32,935 nucleotides of DNA from Acidobacteriota bacterium (GTDB lineage: Bacteria > Acidobacteriota > Thermoanaerobaculia > Thermoanaerobaculales > Sulfomarinibacteraceae). Positions 1 through 8,118 of this stretch are shown here, piece after piece; within the stretch, counting starts at the first letter, position 1; each line of letters begins with the position of its first letter. The stretch lies in assembly GCA_024641545.1 (NCBI GenBank), contig JAHECW010000044.1:1-32935 (forward strand). The letters run 5' to 3'. A program made the position numbers and the translations under genes. The notes under the pieces are model-generated. The model did no database searches. It was not told where the DNA came from and saw only the letters and a list, made by a program, of their open reading frames with translations.

Positions 1-168
1 GGCTCCCACCGCCGGTAGCCCGGGAGCGCGAAAATCCGCCGGAAACACCGCGGCTTTTCACCACAGAGGCACAGAGATCCAGAGGCATCGCAATCGAGAG
101 TCAGCCACGCGAAACGGGGGGTATTTCTGAACACAGGAAAAACCCGAAACGCCGACTCATTACTGAAT

Positions 169-197
169 GGCATGCTGGGAAGCATGCCGCCACAACG
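169..197. repeat. REP-like hairpin, copy 1
   Basis: Perfect 8-bp stem GGCATGCT/AGCATGCC closed by a GGGA (GNRA-type) loop, followed directly by GCCACAACG. The same layout, a stem with a G-rich loop and then CCACAAYG, recurs at 6698-6726 and 18398-18423. The stem sequence differs between copies while the tail is kept, which resembles bacterial REP palindromes with a fixed flanking tetranucleotide. No REP-associated transposase is in the window. Confidence 0.55.
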
Positions 198-255
198 TCG
201 CAGCGATCGTCGCGGGCGGTCGATGCGTTCAACCCTCTACCAGGCGTTGTGATGG

Positions 256-331
256 TGCGATGGGTCAACAATACGATGCCCTTTGCGCCGGACTTGGCGT
301 GCTTGGCGGTCATTGCGGTGAAAATGCGATG
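256..331. repeat. dispersed ~75-nt element, copy 1
   Basis: This stretch matches 17123-17196 in order and spacing: TGCGATGGGTC at the left end, then CTTTGCG, CTTGGCGT, TTGCGGTGA and a closing TGCGATG. It ends 35 nt from the stop codon of the minus-strand gene to its right, and the second copy ends 10 nt from the stop of another minus-strand gene. The role is unknown. It could be a degenerate mobile repeat or a 3'-end RNA element. Confidence 0.5.
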
Positions 332-366
332 TGATGCTCTCCGACTCTGTGGTGAGATCGCACGCT

Positions 367-1545
367 TTACGGGTGGTACAGCAGAATTCCGTCGAGCGTG
401 TCCTCGAAGGCCGAAACCCAGTGCCTCCACTCGTCGAAAAGGGGCGCAAACGGCGTTCCATCCTCGATGCAGCGCCGCGCCGCCGGCGAACCGGTGAGGA
501 GATCGAGCGCGGGCACCTCGCTGACAAACTCGTAGGGCTCGGCGCGCCACGAGAAACTACCCCGGTTGAGATCGTGGAAGACTCTGAGCAGCTGCAGTCC
601 GAGCGCGACGGGTTCGAGACTAACGCGGTCCGTGACGTGGAGCTCGACGCCGGAACAGACCCGGCCCGCGTGCTTCCCGAACTGGGGACGGAATCGGACC
701 GCACGGAAGGCGACACCCGGAGGATCGAGGGCGCGGAGCCCGGCGGTGACGCCCTCGGCGTCCGCCCACGGCGCCCCGATCAGGTGGAACGGACGGGTCG
801 TCCCGCGCCCCTCGGAGAGGTTCGTCGCCTCGATGAGACACAGCCCCGGGTAGAGCGCCGCCGTTTCGAGGGTCGGCATGTTGGGGCTCGGCGGGACCCA
901 CGGCAGGGTGGTCTCATCCCACCATGCCGCCCGCGACCAATCGCGGCAGGCGGTCACCCCGAGCTCGAGGTTTCCATAACGCTCGCGCCTCAGCAGGAGG
1001 GCGATCTCGCCCAGGGTCAGACCGTGCCGGATCGGGGTCGGGATCTGCGACACGAAGGACTCGCAGCCGGGAGTCACCGGGCCGCCTTCGCGACGAACAC
1101 CGCCGATTGGGTTCGGCCGGTCGAGGACCAGCAGCTGGACGCCGTCCGCTTCACACCCCGCCATGACGGCGTCCATGGTGGCGGCAAAGGTGTAGTACCG
1201 GCTGCCGATGTCGGGAAGATCGACGAGGAGGATGTCGATGCCGCCGAGGTCCTCGGGTCGCGGGCGCAGGGTCGAGGCCGTCGCGCCATAGAGTGACCGC
1301 ACGGGGGCACCGGTCAGACCGTCGCGCTCGTCGTCCACGGTCTCCATGTCCTGGGCCACACCGTCGAGTCCGTGCTCGGGGGCGAAGATCCTCGCCGGCG
1401 GTCCCGCCGCAGCCGCGAGCACGCCTCGCGCGGGGTCGAGCGTTCGGGTCACCGCGGCGTGGTTGGCAAGCAGCGCCCAGCGACGCCCTCTGATGAGGCC
1501 CGGGTCGGCGACGAGGACATCCAGACCGGTGGTCACGCGGGTCAT
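367..1545 (-). CDS. namZ: NamZ-type exo-beta-N-acetylmuramidase (DUF1343 family)
   Basis: 392 residues and full length for the family. Characterised members release N-acetylmuramic acid from peptidoglycan fragments, so the likely role is cell-wall turnover or recycling. Family signatures visible are APEHGLDG (55-62), DIGSRYYTF (112-120), DRPNPIGG (142-149), SPNMPTLETAALYPG (220-234) and EGRGTTRPF (245-253). There is no N-terminal signal peptide, so the enzyme as annotated would be cytoplasmic. The ATG at 1545 has no Shine-Dalgarno site but has TAGGAT six nt upstream, which suggests a leaderless transcript. It is divergent from ribBA. The family call is firm; substrate preference is inferred from the family. 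Confidence 0.85.
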   Translation of the reverse strand: MTRVTTGLDVLVADPGLIRGRRWALLANHAAVTRTLDPARGVLAAAAGPPARIFAPEHGLDGVAQDMETVDDERDGLTGAPVRSLYGATASTLRPRPEDLGGIDILLVDLPDIGSRYYTFAATMDAVMAGCEADGVQLLVLDRPNPIGGVRREGGPVTPGCESFVSQIPTPIRHGLTLGEIALLLRRERYGNLELGVTACRDWSRAAWWDETTLPWVPPSPNMPTLETAALYPGLCLIEATNLSEGRGTTRPFHLIGAPWADAEGVTAGLRALDPPGVAFRAVRFRPQFGKHAGRVCSGVELHVTDRVSLEPVALGLQLLRVFHDLNRGSFSWRAEPYEFVSEVPALDLLTGSPAARRCIEDGTPFAPLFDEWRHWVSAFEDTLDGILLYHP

Positions 1546-1551
1546 GGCAAT

Positions 1552-1557
1552 ATCCTA
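1552..1557 (-). promoter_or_regulatory. -10-like TAGGAT, leaderless start of namZ-like gene
   Basis: On the minus strand TAGGAT is separated from the ATG by six nt (ATTGCC). With transcription starting about seven nt after a -10 box, the mRNA would begin at or next to the start codon. No clear -35 box was seen. Confidence 0.45.
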
Positions 1558-1571
1558 CCGCGGTGAACGCA

Positions 1572-1599
1572 ATTCACAATTCATGGTTCTCAATTCATC
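1572..1599. repeat. heptamer repeat array (ATTCACA type)
   Basis: Four 7-nt units in phase: ATTCACA, ATTCATG, GTTCTCA, ATTCATC. It belongs to the same degenerate heptamer class (roughly RTYNNSA) found at 3029-3184, 12032-12121, 14688-14873 and 16727-16754. It lies between the divergent namZ-like and ribBA genes, and I see no inverted partner here. The following 1620-1700 region contains small GC-rich palindromes such as GGCGGC-A-GGCCGCC. Confidence 0.5.
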
Positions 1600-1792
1600 A
1601 GCACCCGGCGTTCTTTTCGGATCCGCGGCGGCAGGCCGCCACGGGATCTGAAGAAACCGGTAAGACTTGCAGCCCGCACGCCTTCGGGCTACCATTCCAG
1701 ACTCGCGTCCGGTGTTTCGCCACGCAGGTGAGTGCCAGCCGGAACGATCACCCATTGATCACCACCGCAGCGACGGTAACGAGGAGAGCGAA

Positions 1793-3025
1793 GTGACCGA
1801 CGAATTCCTGGAGATTGCCGGCGATGTCTTCATCCCCACCGACGAGGCCATCCGGCGGATCGGTCGCGGCGAACAGATCGTCGTGGTCGACGACGAGGAC
1901 CGCGAGAACGAAGGGGACCTGATCTTCGCCGCCGATGTGGTGACCCCGGAAGCCATCAACTTCATGGCGCGATTCGGGCGCGGCCTGATCTGCGTCGCCA
2001 TGACCTCGGAGCGGTGCGACGAGCTCGACCTCCCGCTGATGGTCGAAAAGAACACCTCGGCGCACGAAACCGCGTTCACCGTCAGCGTCGAAGCCGCCAG
2101 GAACACCACCACCGGTATTTCCGCGCACGACCGCGCCGAGACGGTTCGAGTCCTGGCGGACCCGGCCTCGGTCCCGAACGACCTTCGGCGGCCCGGCCAC
2201 ATGTTCCCTCTGCGCGCGCGTCGCGGCGGGGTTCTCAAACGCGCCGGCCACACCGAAACCGGTGTCGACCTGGCGCAGATGGCGGGTCTCAACCCGGCGG
2301 CGGTTCTGTGCGAGATCATGGATGACGACGGCCAGATGGCCCGGCTGCCGCGCCTGGCGGCGTTCGCCCGAGAGCACGGTCTGGGTCTGACCACCGTGGC
2401 CGATCTCATCGCCTACCGGATGAAGAACGAGAAACTGGTCGAGCAGGTGGCGGGACCCGAGCTGCCCACCGAGTTCGGACGTTTTCGGATCCACGCCTAC
2501 CGCAACAAGGTCAACGGCGAAGAGCATGTGGCTCTGGTCATGGGCGAGATCGATCCGACGGAACCGGTGCTGGTCCGGGTCCACTCCCAGTGTCTGACCG
2601 GCGACGTCTTCGGCTCGGCGCGCTGCGACTGCGGCGTCCAGCTCGATGCAGCCCTGGAGCGCATCGCCATCGAAGGCAAAGGCGTGCTGCTCTACCTGCT
2701 CCAGGAGGGCCGCGGCATCGGACTGTTCAACAAGCTTCGCGCCTACGAGCTCCAGGATCAGGGTCAGGACACCGTGGAGGCGAACCTCCACCTCGGGTTC
2801 AAGGCGGATCCCCGCGACTACGGCACCGGCGCTCAGATTCTCTTCGACCTCGGCGCACGACGCCTGCGGCTGATGACCAACAACCCGACGAAGTTCACCG
2901 CGCTGCGCGGGTACGGCCTGGAAATCGTCGAGCGGGTGTCGCTCGAAATTCCACCCAACGAGACCAACCGCGCCTATCTCGAGACCAAGAAGCTCAAGAT
3001 GGGCCACCTGTTGAAGATGGTCTAG
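1793..3025 (+). CDS. ribBA: bifunctional 3,4-dihydroxy-2-butanone-4-phosphate synthase / GTP cyclohydrolase II
   Basis: 410 residues. It makes the two precursors of riboflavin: dihydroxybutanone phosphate from ribulose 5-phosphate, and the pyrimidine from GTP. The RibB half carries [10 protein letters not shown] (33-42) and RPGHMFPL (133-140). The RibA half has the zinc cysteines C267, C278 and C280 within [16 protein letters not shown], plus EGRGIG (305-310) and NNPTKF (363-368). Both halves look catalytically intact. A longer frame opens at 1667, but GTG at 1793 is preferred because GAGGAG lies about seven nt upstream and the protein then starts at the usual family position. No FMN riboswitch was recognised upstream. 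Other rib genes are not nearby. Confidence 0.95.
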   Translation: MTDEFLEIAGDVFIPTDEAIRRIGRGEQIVVVDDEDRENEGDLIFAADVVTPEAINFMARFGRGLICVAMTSERCDELDLPLMVEKNTSAHETAFTVSVEAARNTTTGISAHDRAETVRVLADPASVPNDLRRPGHMFPLRARRGGVLKRAGHTETGVDLAQMAGLNPAAVLCEIMDDDGQMARLPRLAAFAREHGLGLTTVADLIAYRMKNEKLVEQVAGPELPTEFGRFRIHAYRNKVNGEEHVALVMGEIDPTEPVLVRVHSQCLTGDVFGSARCDCGVQLDAALERIAIEGKGVLLYLLQEGRGIGLFNKLRAYELQDQGQDTVEANLHLGFKADPRDYGTGAQILFDLGARRLRLMTNNPTKFTALRGYGLEIVERVSLEIPPNETNRAYLETKKLKMGHLLKMV

Positions 3026-3028
3026 AGG

Positions 3029-3184
3029 GTGAGACGTTGGAGGTCAGACGTCAGACGTGAGACGTGAGACGTGAGAAGGTGGAGATTGGAACGTCGATGG
3101 AGCGTCGGGGGATTTCAAAAACGCCCGCCTCACGCGCTTCGCATCTGACTCCTAACGTCCAACTTCTCACGTCTCACCTCTGAC
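3029..3184. repeat. inverted pair of heptamer arrays
   Basis: Left array 3029-3091: nine 7-nt units in strict phase, including GTCAGAC twice and GTGAGAC three times. Right array 3143-3184: six units of the reverse complement (CTCTGAC, GTCTCAC, TTCTCAC and so on). The arrays start three nt after the ribBA stop and could fold into a long imperfect hairpin with a 51-nt loop. This fills most of the 229-nt gap between ribBA and mfd. There is no T-tract, so it is not a classical terminator. Confidence 0.7.
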
Positions 3185-3254
3185 CCCTGCCACCGGCGCA
3201 CCGCCGCAACGGGGTTCTGCAAGAGACCTGTGTAAAGTTGCTGCTTGAGGTTGG

Positions 3255-6200
3255 ATGATGACTGCTCGATCCCCCCTGCCCCTTCCGGATCTGTCCTCGT
3301 TGGTCGAGGCGCTCGGACGCGGCGACGCCCCGCTGGCCGTCGGGGGGGTGGTTCCCGGCGCTCGTTCTCTGGCCGTGGCAGCCCTTGCCGATGGCGGTTG
3401 GCGACCCTCTCTCGCCGCGGTGGTGGTGCCCCACGTCGCGGAGGTCGATGATCTCGCGGCCGGGCTCGAGCTGCTCGCACCCGAGCTCGGCGTGGGACGG
3501 GTTCCGGGCGATCTCTGCGCCCCCTACCATGGCGCCGAACCTCCCCTCGCATCGAGACTCGAGCTGGCCCGACTGCTCCGACGCGTGGCCGAGGGCGAGG
3601 TCCGGGTGGTGGTGGTTCCGGTGCGCGCTCTCCTCGGTGCGCTCCCCCTGCCCGATGCGGTCGCGGCCCAGGTCGAGCGCCTGGTCCCGGGCGAGGTGCT
3701 CGATCAACGACGTCTGGCGGACCGACTCACCGCGGCCGGGTATCGACGCGTCGACCTGGTCGAGGAGGCGGGCGAGTTTGCGGTCCGGGGGTGGGTGGTC
3801 GACATCCACGACGGCGGCGACCATCCGCTGCGGATCGTCCTCGACGATGATCGGATCGCGGAGATCCTCCGTTTCGACGCGGCCAGCCAAAGGACCACCG
3901 GCGAGCCTCTGAGCGAAACGACGCTCTACCCTCTCGATCCGTTCCCGGCCGAACCCGAACGCCTCGCGGTCGTCTCCGACACCCTCGCGCCCGAGTGGCC
4001 GGCCCTCGCCGAAGCCATGCGCTCGGGCGCCGAGCGACGGCTCTGGTGGGCGGCGCTCCACCTCGAAGACGAGGTCACCAGTTGGCTCGATCTCGCCGAT
4101 GTGACGGTGGTCTGCGATCGCGACGATGCGGTCGGCGAGCTCCACCGCTGGCGGCAGGCCCAGGATCGCGAGTGGAAGACCCTGGAAGGGCGCTCGGTCG
4201 CCCTCCCGCCGCCGGATCGGATCCTGCTCGACGCGGCGAGCATCTCCGATCGTCTCGAGACCGCCGATCTCCGCCTCGAGCGTCTCGAGGTCGCCGATGG
4301 TGAAACCAAGTGGTGGCGGATCGCGGCCAGCCCCATGGAGGACTTCTCTCGGCGCATCCCCGATCTCGTTCCCACCCTGCGCAACCGCCGCGCCCAGGAC
4401 CTGACCCAGATTCTGGTGGTCGCCACCAAGGGCGAGGAACGGCGGTTCGAACACCTTCTGAAAGAGGGAGAGGTGGTCCCGGTGGCCGCACCCCCGTCGA
4501 TGGGCGAGGTGTCCATCGTTCAGGCGGGAATCGAGCATGGCTTCGTCGTGCGCGACGGGCTCGCGATCTACGGCCGACGCGATCTCACCGCGGCGCCGCC
4601 GCCGCGTCGGCGCCGCGGCGGGGCCGCGGCCTTTGTCTCCGATCTCCGCGATCTGAGACCCGGAGATACGGTGGTCCACCTCGATCACGGGATCGGCCGG
4701 TTCGATGGCTTCCGCCGGGTCGTGGTGGAGAACCGCGAGCACGAGATGTTGGTCCTCGCCTACCGCGGCGGCGACAATCTCCTGGTTCCCGTCGAACGCG
4801 CGGATCTCATCCAGAAGTACGCGTCGGGGGAGGGCGAGGCCGGCCCGCAGCTCGACCGGCTCGGAGGATCCACCTGGGCCAAACGCAAGGCGAGGGTCAA
4901 GAAGGCGGTCCGCGAGATGGCGGCGGCCCTGCTCCGGTTGGCGGCCGTACGCCGCGGCGCGCGTGGATTCCGGTTTTCGCCCGACTCGCCGTGGCAGCGC
5001 GAGTTCGAGGACGCCTTCGAGTACGAGCTCACCTACGACCAGGACCGGTCGATCTCGGAGATCAAGACCGACATGGAGTCCGACCGCCCCATGGACCGCC
5101 TCCTCTGCGGCGATGTCGGCTACGGCAAGACCGAGGTCGCCATCCGCGCCACCTTCAAGGCGGTCCTCGAGGGCAAACAGGTGGCGGTCCTCGCCCCGAC
5201 CACGATCCTCGTCGGCCAGCACCTCGAGACCTTCCGGCGCCGATTCGCCGGGTTTCCCGTGGAGATCCGGATGCTGTCCCGTTTTGTCTCCGCCAAGGAC
5301 TCCAGGCAGACCCTCGAGGAGCTCGCGCAGGGTCGGGTCGACGTCGTCATCGGCACCCACCGGCTGCTCGGCTCGGATGTCCGTTTCCGCGATCTCGGTC
5401 TCGTCGTCCTCGACGAGGAGCAGCGCTTCGGCGTCGCCCAGAAGGAAAAGCTCAAACAGCTGCGCACCGAGGTCGATGTGGTCTCCATGTCCGCGACTCC
5501 CATCCCGCGCACCCTCAACATGGCCATGAGCGGTCTGCGGGACATCTCGCTCATCGAAACACCACCGGTGAACCGGCAGGCGGTGGAGACCAGCGTCCGC
5601 GAGTTCGCCGAGGACGTGGTCCGCGAGGCCATCCTGTATGAGATGGAACGCGGCGGTCAGGTCTACTTCGTCCACAACCGGGTCAAGTCCATCGGCGCCT
5701 TCGCCGTCTGGCTGCACAAGGTGGTTCCCGAGGCCCGGGTGGTGGTCGGCCACGGCCAGATGTCCGAAGGTCAGCTCGAGAAGTCGATGCGGACCTTCCT
5801 CGACGGCGAGGCGGATGTCCTCCTCGCCACCGCCATCATCGAGAACGGCCTCGACATCCCGAATGCCAACACCCTCCTGGTCAACCGCGCCGACCGTTTC
5901 GGCCTCGCCCAGCTCTACCAGCTTCGCGGCCGGGTCGGCCGTTCCGATCGTCTCGCCTACGCCACCTTCCTGGTGCCTTCGGGTCAGGCGCTGTCGGGCA
6001 CCGCGCGGGCGCGCCTGGCGGCGATCCAGGAGTTCTGCGAGCTCGGAGCGGGGTTTCGCATCGCCGCCCGCGACCTCGAGATCCGCGGAGCCGGGAATCT
6101 CCTCGGCGCCGAGCAGCACGGCTTCATCGAGGCGGTGGGATTTGAAACCTATTGCCAGCTGCTCGAGGAGGCGGTGGCCGAGCTCGAGGGCCGGCCGGCG

Positions 6201-6635
6201 AAGCCGCGGCGAGAGGTCGAGCTCCGGCTCGGGCTCGACCTCCAGCTGCCGGACGCCTACATCTCCGAACCCGAGCTGCGTCTGAGTTTCTACAAGCGGC
6301 TTTCCGCCACCGAGGACGAAGCCTCCGTCACCGAGCTCATGGACGAGATCGTCGACCGCTACGGCCCGTCACCGGCGCAGCTCCGGACGCTGGCGCGGGC
6401 GCAGGGGGTGCGGCTGGCGGCGCAGCGCATCGGGGCGACCGCGGTCCAGAGGAGAAGCGGACGCTGGCGCATCAAGCTCGATCCGGCCGTCGAACCGCCC
6501 GAGAAGCTCGGCGAGGTGCTGACGGGTTGGCCGGAGGCGCTGCTGTCGCCGTCGGGCGAGATCACCGTTCCCTCCGGCCGCCCCGGCGCCGAGATCGACG
6601 AAGTACTCGGGTTGCTCAAGGCGCTCGGGGCCTGA
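3255..6635 (+). CDS. mfd: transcription-repair coupling factor
   Basis: 1126 residues, normal length for Mfd. This ATP-driven translocase removes RNA polymerase stalled at DNA lesions and recruits UvrA. The N-terminal UvrB-like region is followed by the CarD-type polymerase-interaction domain (about 465-545, GDTVVHLDHGIGRFDGF), then the helicase core with Walker A GDVGYGKTE (about 620), DEEQRFG (about 720), SATPIPRTL and a RecG-like LLATAIIENGLDIPNAN motif, and finally the C-terminal TRCF domain. The start is one of two adjacent ATG codons (3255 or 3258) with TGAGG a few nt upstream. It reads as a stand-alone gene downstream of the heptamer repeat. Confidence 0.96.
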   Translation: MMTARSPLPLPDLSSLVEALGRGDAPLAVGGVVPGARSLAVAALADGGWRPSLAAVVVPHVAEVDDLAAGLELLAPELGVGRVPGDLCAPYHGAEPPLASRLELARLLRRVAEGEVRVVVVPVRALLGALPLPDAVAAQVERLVPGEVLDQRRLADRLTAAGYRRVDLVEEAGEFAVRGWVVDIHDGGDHPLRIVLDDDRIAEILRFDAASQRTTGEPLSETTLYPLDPFPAEPERLAVVSDTLAPEWPALAEAMRSGAERRLWWAALHLEDEVTSWLDLADVTVVCDRDDAVGELHRWRQAQDREWKTLEGRSVALPPPDRILLDAASISDRLETADLRLERLEVADGETKWWRIAASPMEDFSRRIPDLVPTLRNRRAQDLTQILVVATKGEERRFEHLLKEGEVVPVAAPPSMGEVSIVQAGIEHGFVVRDGLAIYGRRDLTAAPPPRRRRGGAAAFVSDLRDLRPGDTVVHLDHGIGRFDGFRRVVVENREHEMLVLAYRGGDNLLVPVERADLIQKYASGEGEAGPQLDRLGGSTWAKRKARVKKAVREMAAALLRLAAVRRGARGFRFSPDSPWQREFEDAFEYELTYDQDRSISEIKTDMESDRPMDRLLCGDVGYGKTEVAIRATFKAVLEGKQVAVLAPTTILVGQHLETFRRRFAGFPVEIRMLSRFVSAKDSRQTLEELAQGRVDVVIGTHRLLGSDVRFRDLGLVVLDEEQRFGVAQKEKLKQLRTEVDVVSMSATPIPRTLNMAMSGLRDISLIETPPVNRQAVETSVREFAEDVVREAILYEMERGGQVYFVHNRVKSIGAFAVWLHKVVPEARVVVGHGQMSEGQLEKSMRTFLDGEADVLLATAIIENGLDIPNANTLLVNRADRFGLAQLYQLRGRVGRSDRLAYATFLVPSGQALSGTARARLAAIQEFCELGAGFRIAARDLEIRGAGNLLGAEQHGFIEAVGFETYCQLLEEAVAELEGRPAKPRREVELRLGLDLQLPDAYISEPELRLSFYKRLSATEDEASVTELMDEIVDRYGPSPAQLRTLARAQGVRLAAQRIGATAVQRRSGRWRIKLDPAVEPPEKLGEVLTGWPEALLSPSGEITVPSGRPGAEIDEVLGLLKALGA

Positions 6636-6697
6636 ATCCCGATCCCGGAACCGACACAGCTTCCGGGAAACCGAATACCTCCCCGCAAGGCCGGACA

Positions 6698-6726
6698 GGC
6701 CGGCGGGGGCGCCGGCCCCACAATGG
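6698..6726. repeat. REP-like hairpin, copy 2
   Basis: Stem GGCCGGCG/CGCCGGCC with a GGGG loop (6698-6717), then CCACAATGG (6718-6726). It lies 62 nt after the mfd stop. Similar CACAATGG strings occur again near 6752 and 6840 without a good stem. It could help end the mfd transcript, although no T-run follows. Confidence 0.5.
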
Positions 6727-6876
6727 ACCTCGGTCTCCCGGTACGCCCGCACCACAATGGCGACCCGGAAGGCCGGGGTGGAAGGAAGGCCGTCCGCAGA
6801 ACCTTCGTTCAACCTTGCCACGAATCCGCCTCGCCTGCGTCACAATGGACCGGCAGACTGATCTTGGGAGGCACTC

Positions 6877-7959
6877 ATGGCAGGATCCGAAAAACGACTC
6901 CGCGTGGCTCTGATCTTCGGCGGCCGATCGGGCGAGCACGACGTCAGCGTGGTCTCCGCCAGGTCGGTGGCCGCGGCTCTTGATCCCGGTCGCTACGAAA
7001 TCAGCCCCCTCGCCATCGATCGCGGCGGTCGCTGGGCCGACCCGGCAACCGCCGCACGGGTGCTTGCCGAATCGGGTGACCGCACCGACCGGGTGCTCGC
7101 CTTCGAGGGTCGCGTCCCGCTCGATCCGAGACTTCTCGAGGGCACCATCGACGTCGCCTTCCCCGTCCTCCACGGGCCCTACGGTGAAGACGGCACGATC
7201 CAGGGGCTCTTCGAGATGCTCGATCTTCCCTATGTCGGGTGCGACCCGACCGCGTCCGCGGTGTGCATGGACAAGGCGCTGACCAAGAGACTCCTGGTCC
7301 AGGCAGGCCTGAAGACGGCGGCGTGGGTCGAACTGGATCGGGAAGCTTGGTCCGAAGCCCGGGACGACTGCAGAGCGCGGTGTCTCCGATTGGGCCTGCC
7401 TCTCTTCGTCAAACCGGCGCGCCTCGGATCCTCGGTCGGCATCTCGAGGGTCGCCGAACCGGCAGCGCTCGATGATGCCGTCGAAAAAGCCCTCGGCCAC
7501 GGCAGGACCGTCGTGGTGGAACGCGGCGTCGACGCCCGTGAGATTGAAGTTGCGGTTCTCGGCAACCGACGACCGCGGGCTTCGGTTCCTGGCGAGGTCG
7601 TCTCCGGGCACGAGTTCTACGACTACGACGACAAGTATCTCGACGATTCGTGCGAGCTTCTGGCACCGGCCCCCCTCGAACCCGACCGGACCGCGGCTGC
7701 CCGGCAACTCGCGGTGGAGGTCTACTCGAGCCTCGGCTGCGCCGGGATGGCGCGGGTCGATCTCTTCCTCGAGCGAACCTCGGGTGATTTCTGGGTCAAC
7801 GAGGTCAACACCATCCCGGGGTTCACCTCGATTTCGATGTACCCGAGGCTGTGGACCCTGACCGGCCTTCCCTACCCTGCCCTGCTCGACGAATTGATCC
7901 GCCTCGCCCTCGAGCGCCACCGTGGGGCGCCGGAAGGCAATCGGGCGTCCGCGGGTTGA
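6877..7959 (+). CDS. ddl: D-alanine--D-alanine ligase
   Basis: 360 residues, an ATP-grasp enzyme joining two D-alanines for the peptidoglycan stem peptide in the cytoplasm. Visible signatures are GGRSGEHDVSVVSA (15-28) at the N-terminus, the ATP-grasp segment FVKPARLGSSVGISRV (about 174-189) and the Mg/ATP and second D-Ala site WVNEVNTIPGFTSISMYP (about 306-323). The overall form is the DdlA-like long type. The ATG is preceded by GGGAGG at a good distance. No mur or fts genes flank it, so it lies outside a division/cell-wall cluster. Nothing suggests a D-lactate-specific Van ligase, though specificity cannot be settled by eye. Confidence 0.93.
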   Translation: MAGSEKRLRVALIFGGRSGEHDVSVVSARSVAAALDPGRYEISPLAIDRGGRWADPATAARVLAESGDRTDRVLAFEGRVPLDPRLLEGTIDVAFPVLHGPYGEDGTIQGLFEMLDLPYVGCDPTASAVCMDKALTKRLLVQAGLKTAAWVELDREAWSEARDDCRARCLRLGLPLFVKPARLGSSVGISRVAEPAALDDAVEKALGHGRTVVVERGVDAREIEVAVLGNRRPRASVPGEVVSGHEFYDYDDKYLDDSCELLAPAPLEPDRTAAARQLAVEVYSSLGCAGMARVDLFLERTSGDFWVNEVNTIPGFTSISMYPRLWTLTGLPYPALLDELIRLALERHRGAPEGNRASAG

Positions 7960-8032
7960 CCACGATCGCGTCCCTGGGTGGCGAGACAGGGGCCATGCTC
8001 GTCCGCCCGGGCTCGTGGTGACGAACTGCGGC

Positions 8033-8061
8033 TTGACGATCCCTACCTCAAGGTCTATGTT
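8033..8061 (+). promoter_or_regulatory. sigma70-type promoter of maeB-like gene
   Basis: TTGACG (8033-8038) and TATGTT (8056-8061) are separated by 17 nt, the ideal spacing. The start of transcription would fall near 8068, at the left edge of a perfect inverted repeat (8069-8093). The untranslated leader would be about 50 nt. Confidence 0.6.
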
Positions 8062-8068
8062 CCGCCTT

Positions 8069-8093
8069 GTGAAATTCTTCGCTAGAATTTCAC
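8069..8093. promoter_or_regulatory. perfect inverted repeat at the maeB-like transcription start
   Basis: GTGAAATTCT and AGAATTTCAC are exact reverse complements separated by TCGCT. In DNA this looks like an operator for a dimeric repressor placed at the predicted start site. In RNA it would be a 10-bp hairpin at the very 5' end of the leader, which could protect the mRNA. It is AT-rich against a GC-rich background, which makes chance unlikely. The regulator is unknown. Confidence 0.6.
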
Positions 8094-8118
8094 CCGATCA
8101 CCGTTCCGGAGGCCTGAC

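Larger units (their letters stand above)
1..366. other. intergenic region with repeats, no gene seen
   Basis: I see no credible gene in this stretch, which lies beyond the 3' end of the minus-strand namZ-like gene. It holds a degenerate direct-repeat tract of CACAGAG-like units (55-85), a perfect hairpin (169-188) and one copy of a dispersed element (256-331) that recurs near 17.1 kb. The tract at 55-85 and the reverse complement of 281-324 both begin TTTTCACC, so the two face each other as a loose inverted pair. ORFs that cross this region have no recognisable domains and look like chance frames in GC-rich DNA. Confidence 0.6.

Noticed and set aside
1-366. Small ORFs crossing the first 366 nt
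   Set aside because: They have no domain, no start signals and overlap repeats or antisense of the namZ-like gene.
1600-1792. FMN riboswitch upstream of ribBA
   Set aside because: The conserved RFN-element blocks are not visible; the region instead holds repeats and small GC-rich palindromes.
3029-3184. CRISPR array
   Set aside because: The units are seven nt, contiguous and degenerate, with no spacers and no cas genes.
3174-6119. A 981-codon open frame on the strand opposite mfd
   Set aside because: mfd is unmistakable on the plus strand. Long antisense frames are expected in GC-rich DNA with strong third-position bias, and this one has no recognisable domain.
6877-7959. VanA-type D-Ala-D-Lac ligase
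   Set aside because: There are no vanH, vanX or regulator genes nearby, and the motifs fit ordinary D-Ala-D-Ala ligases.
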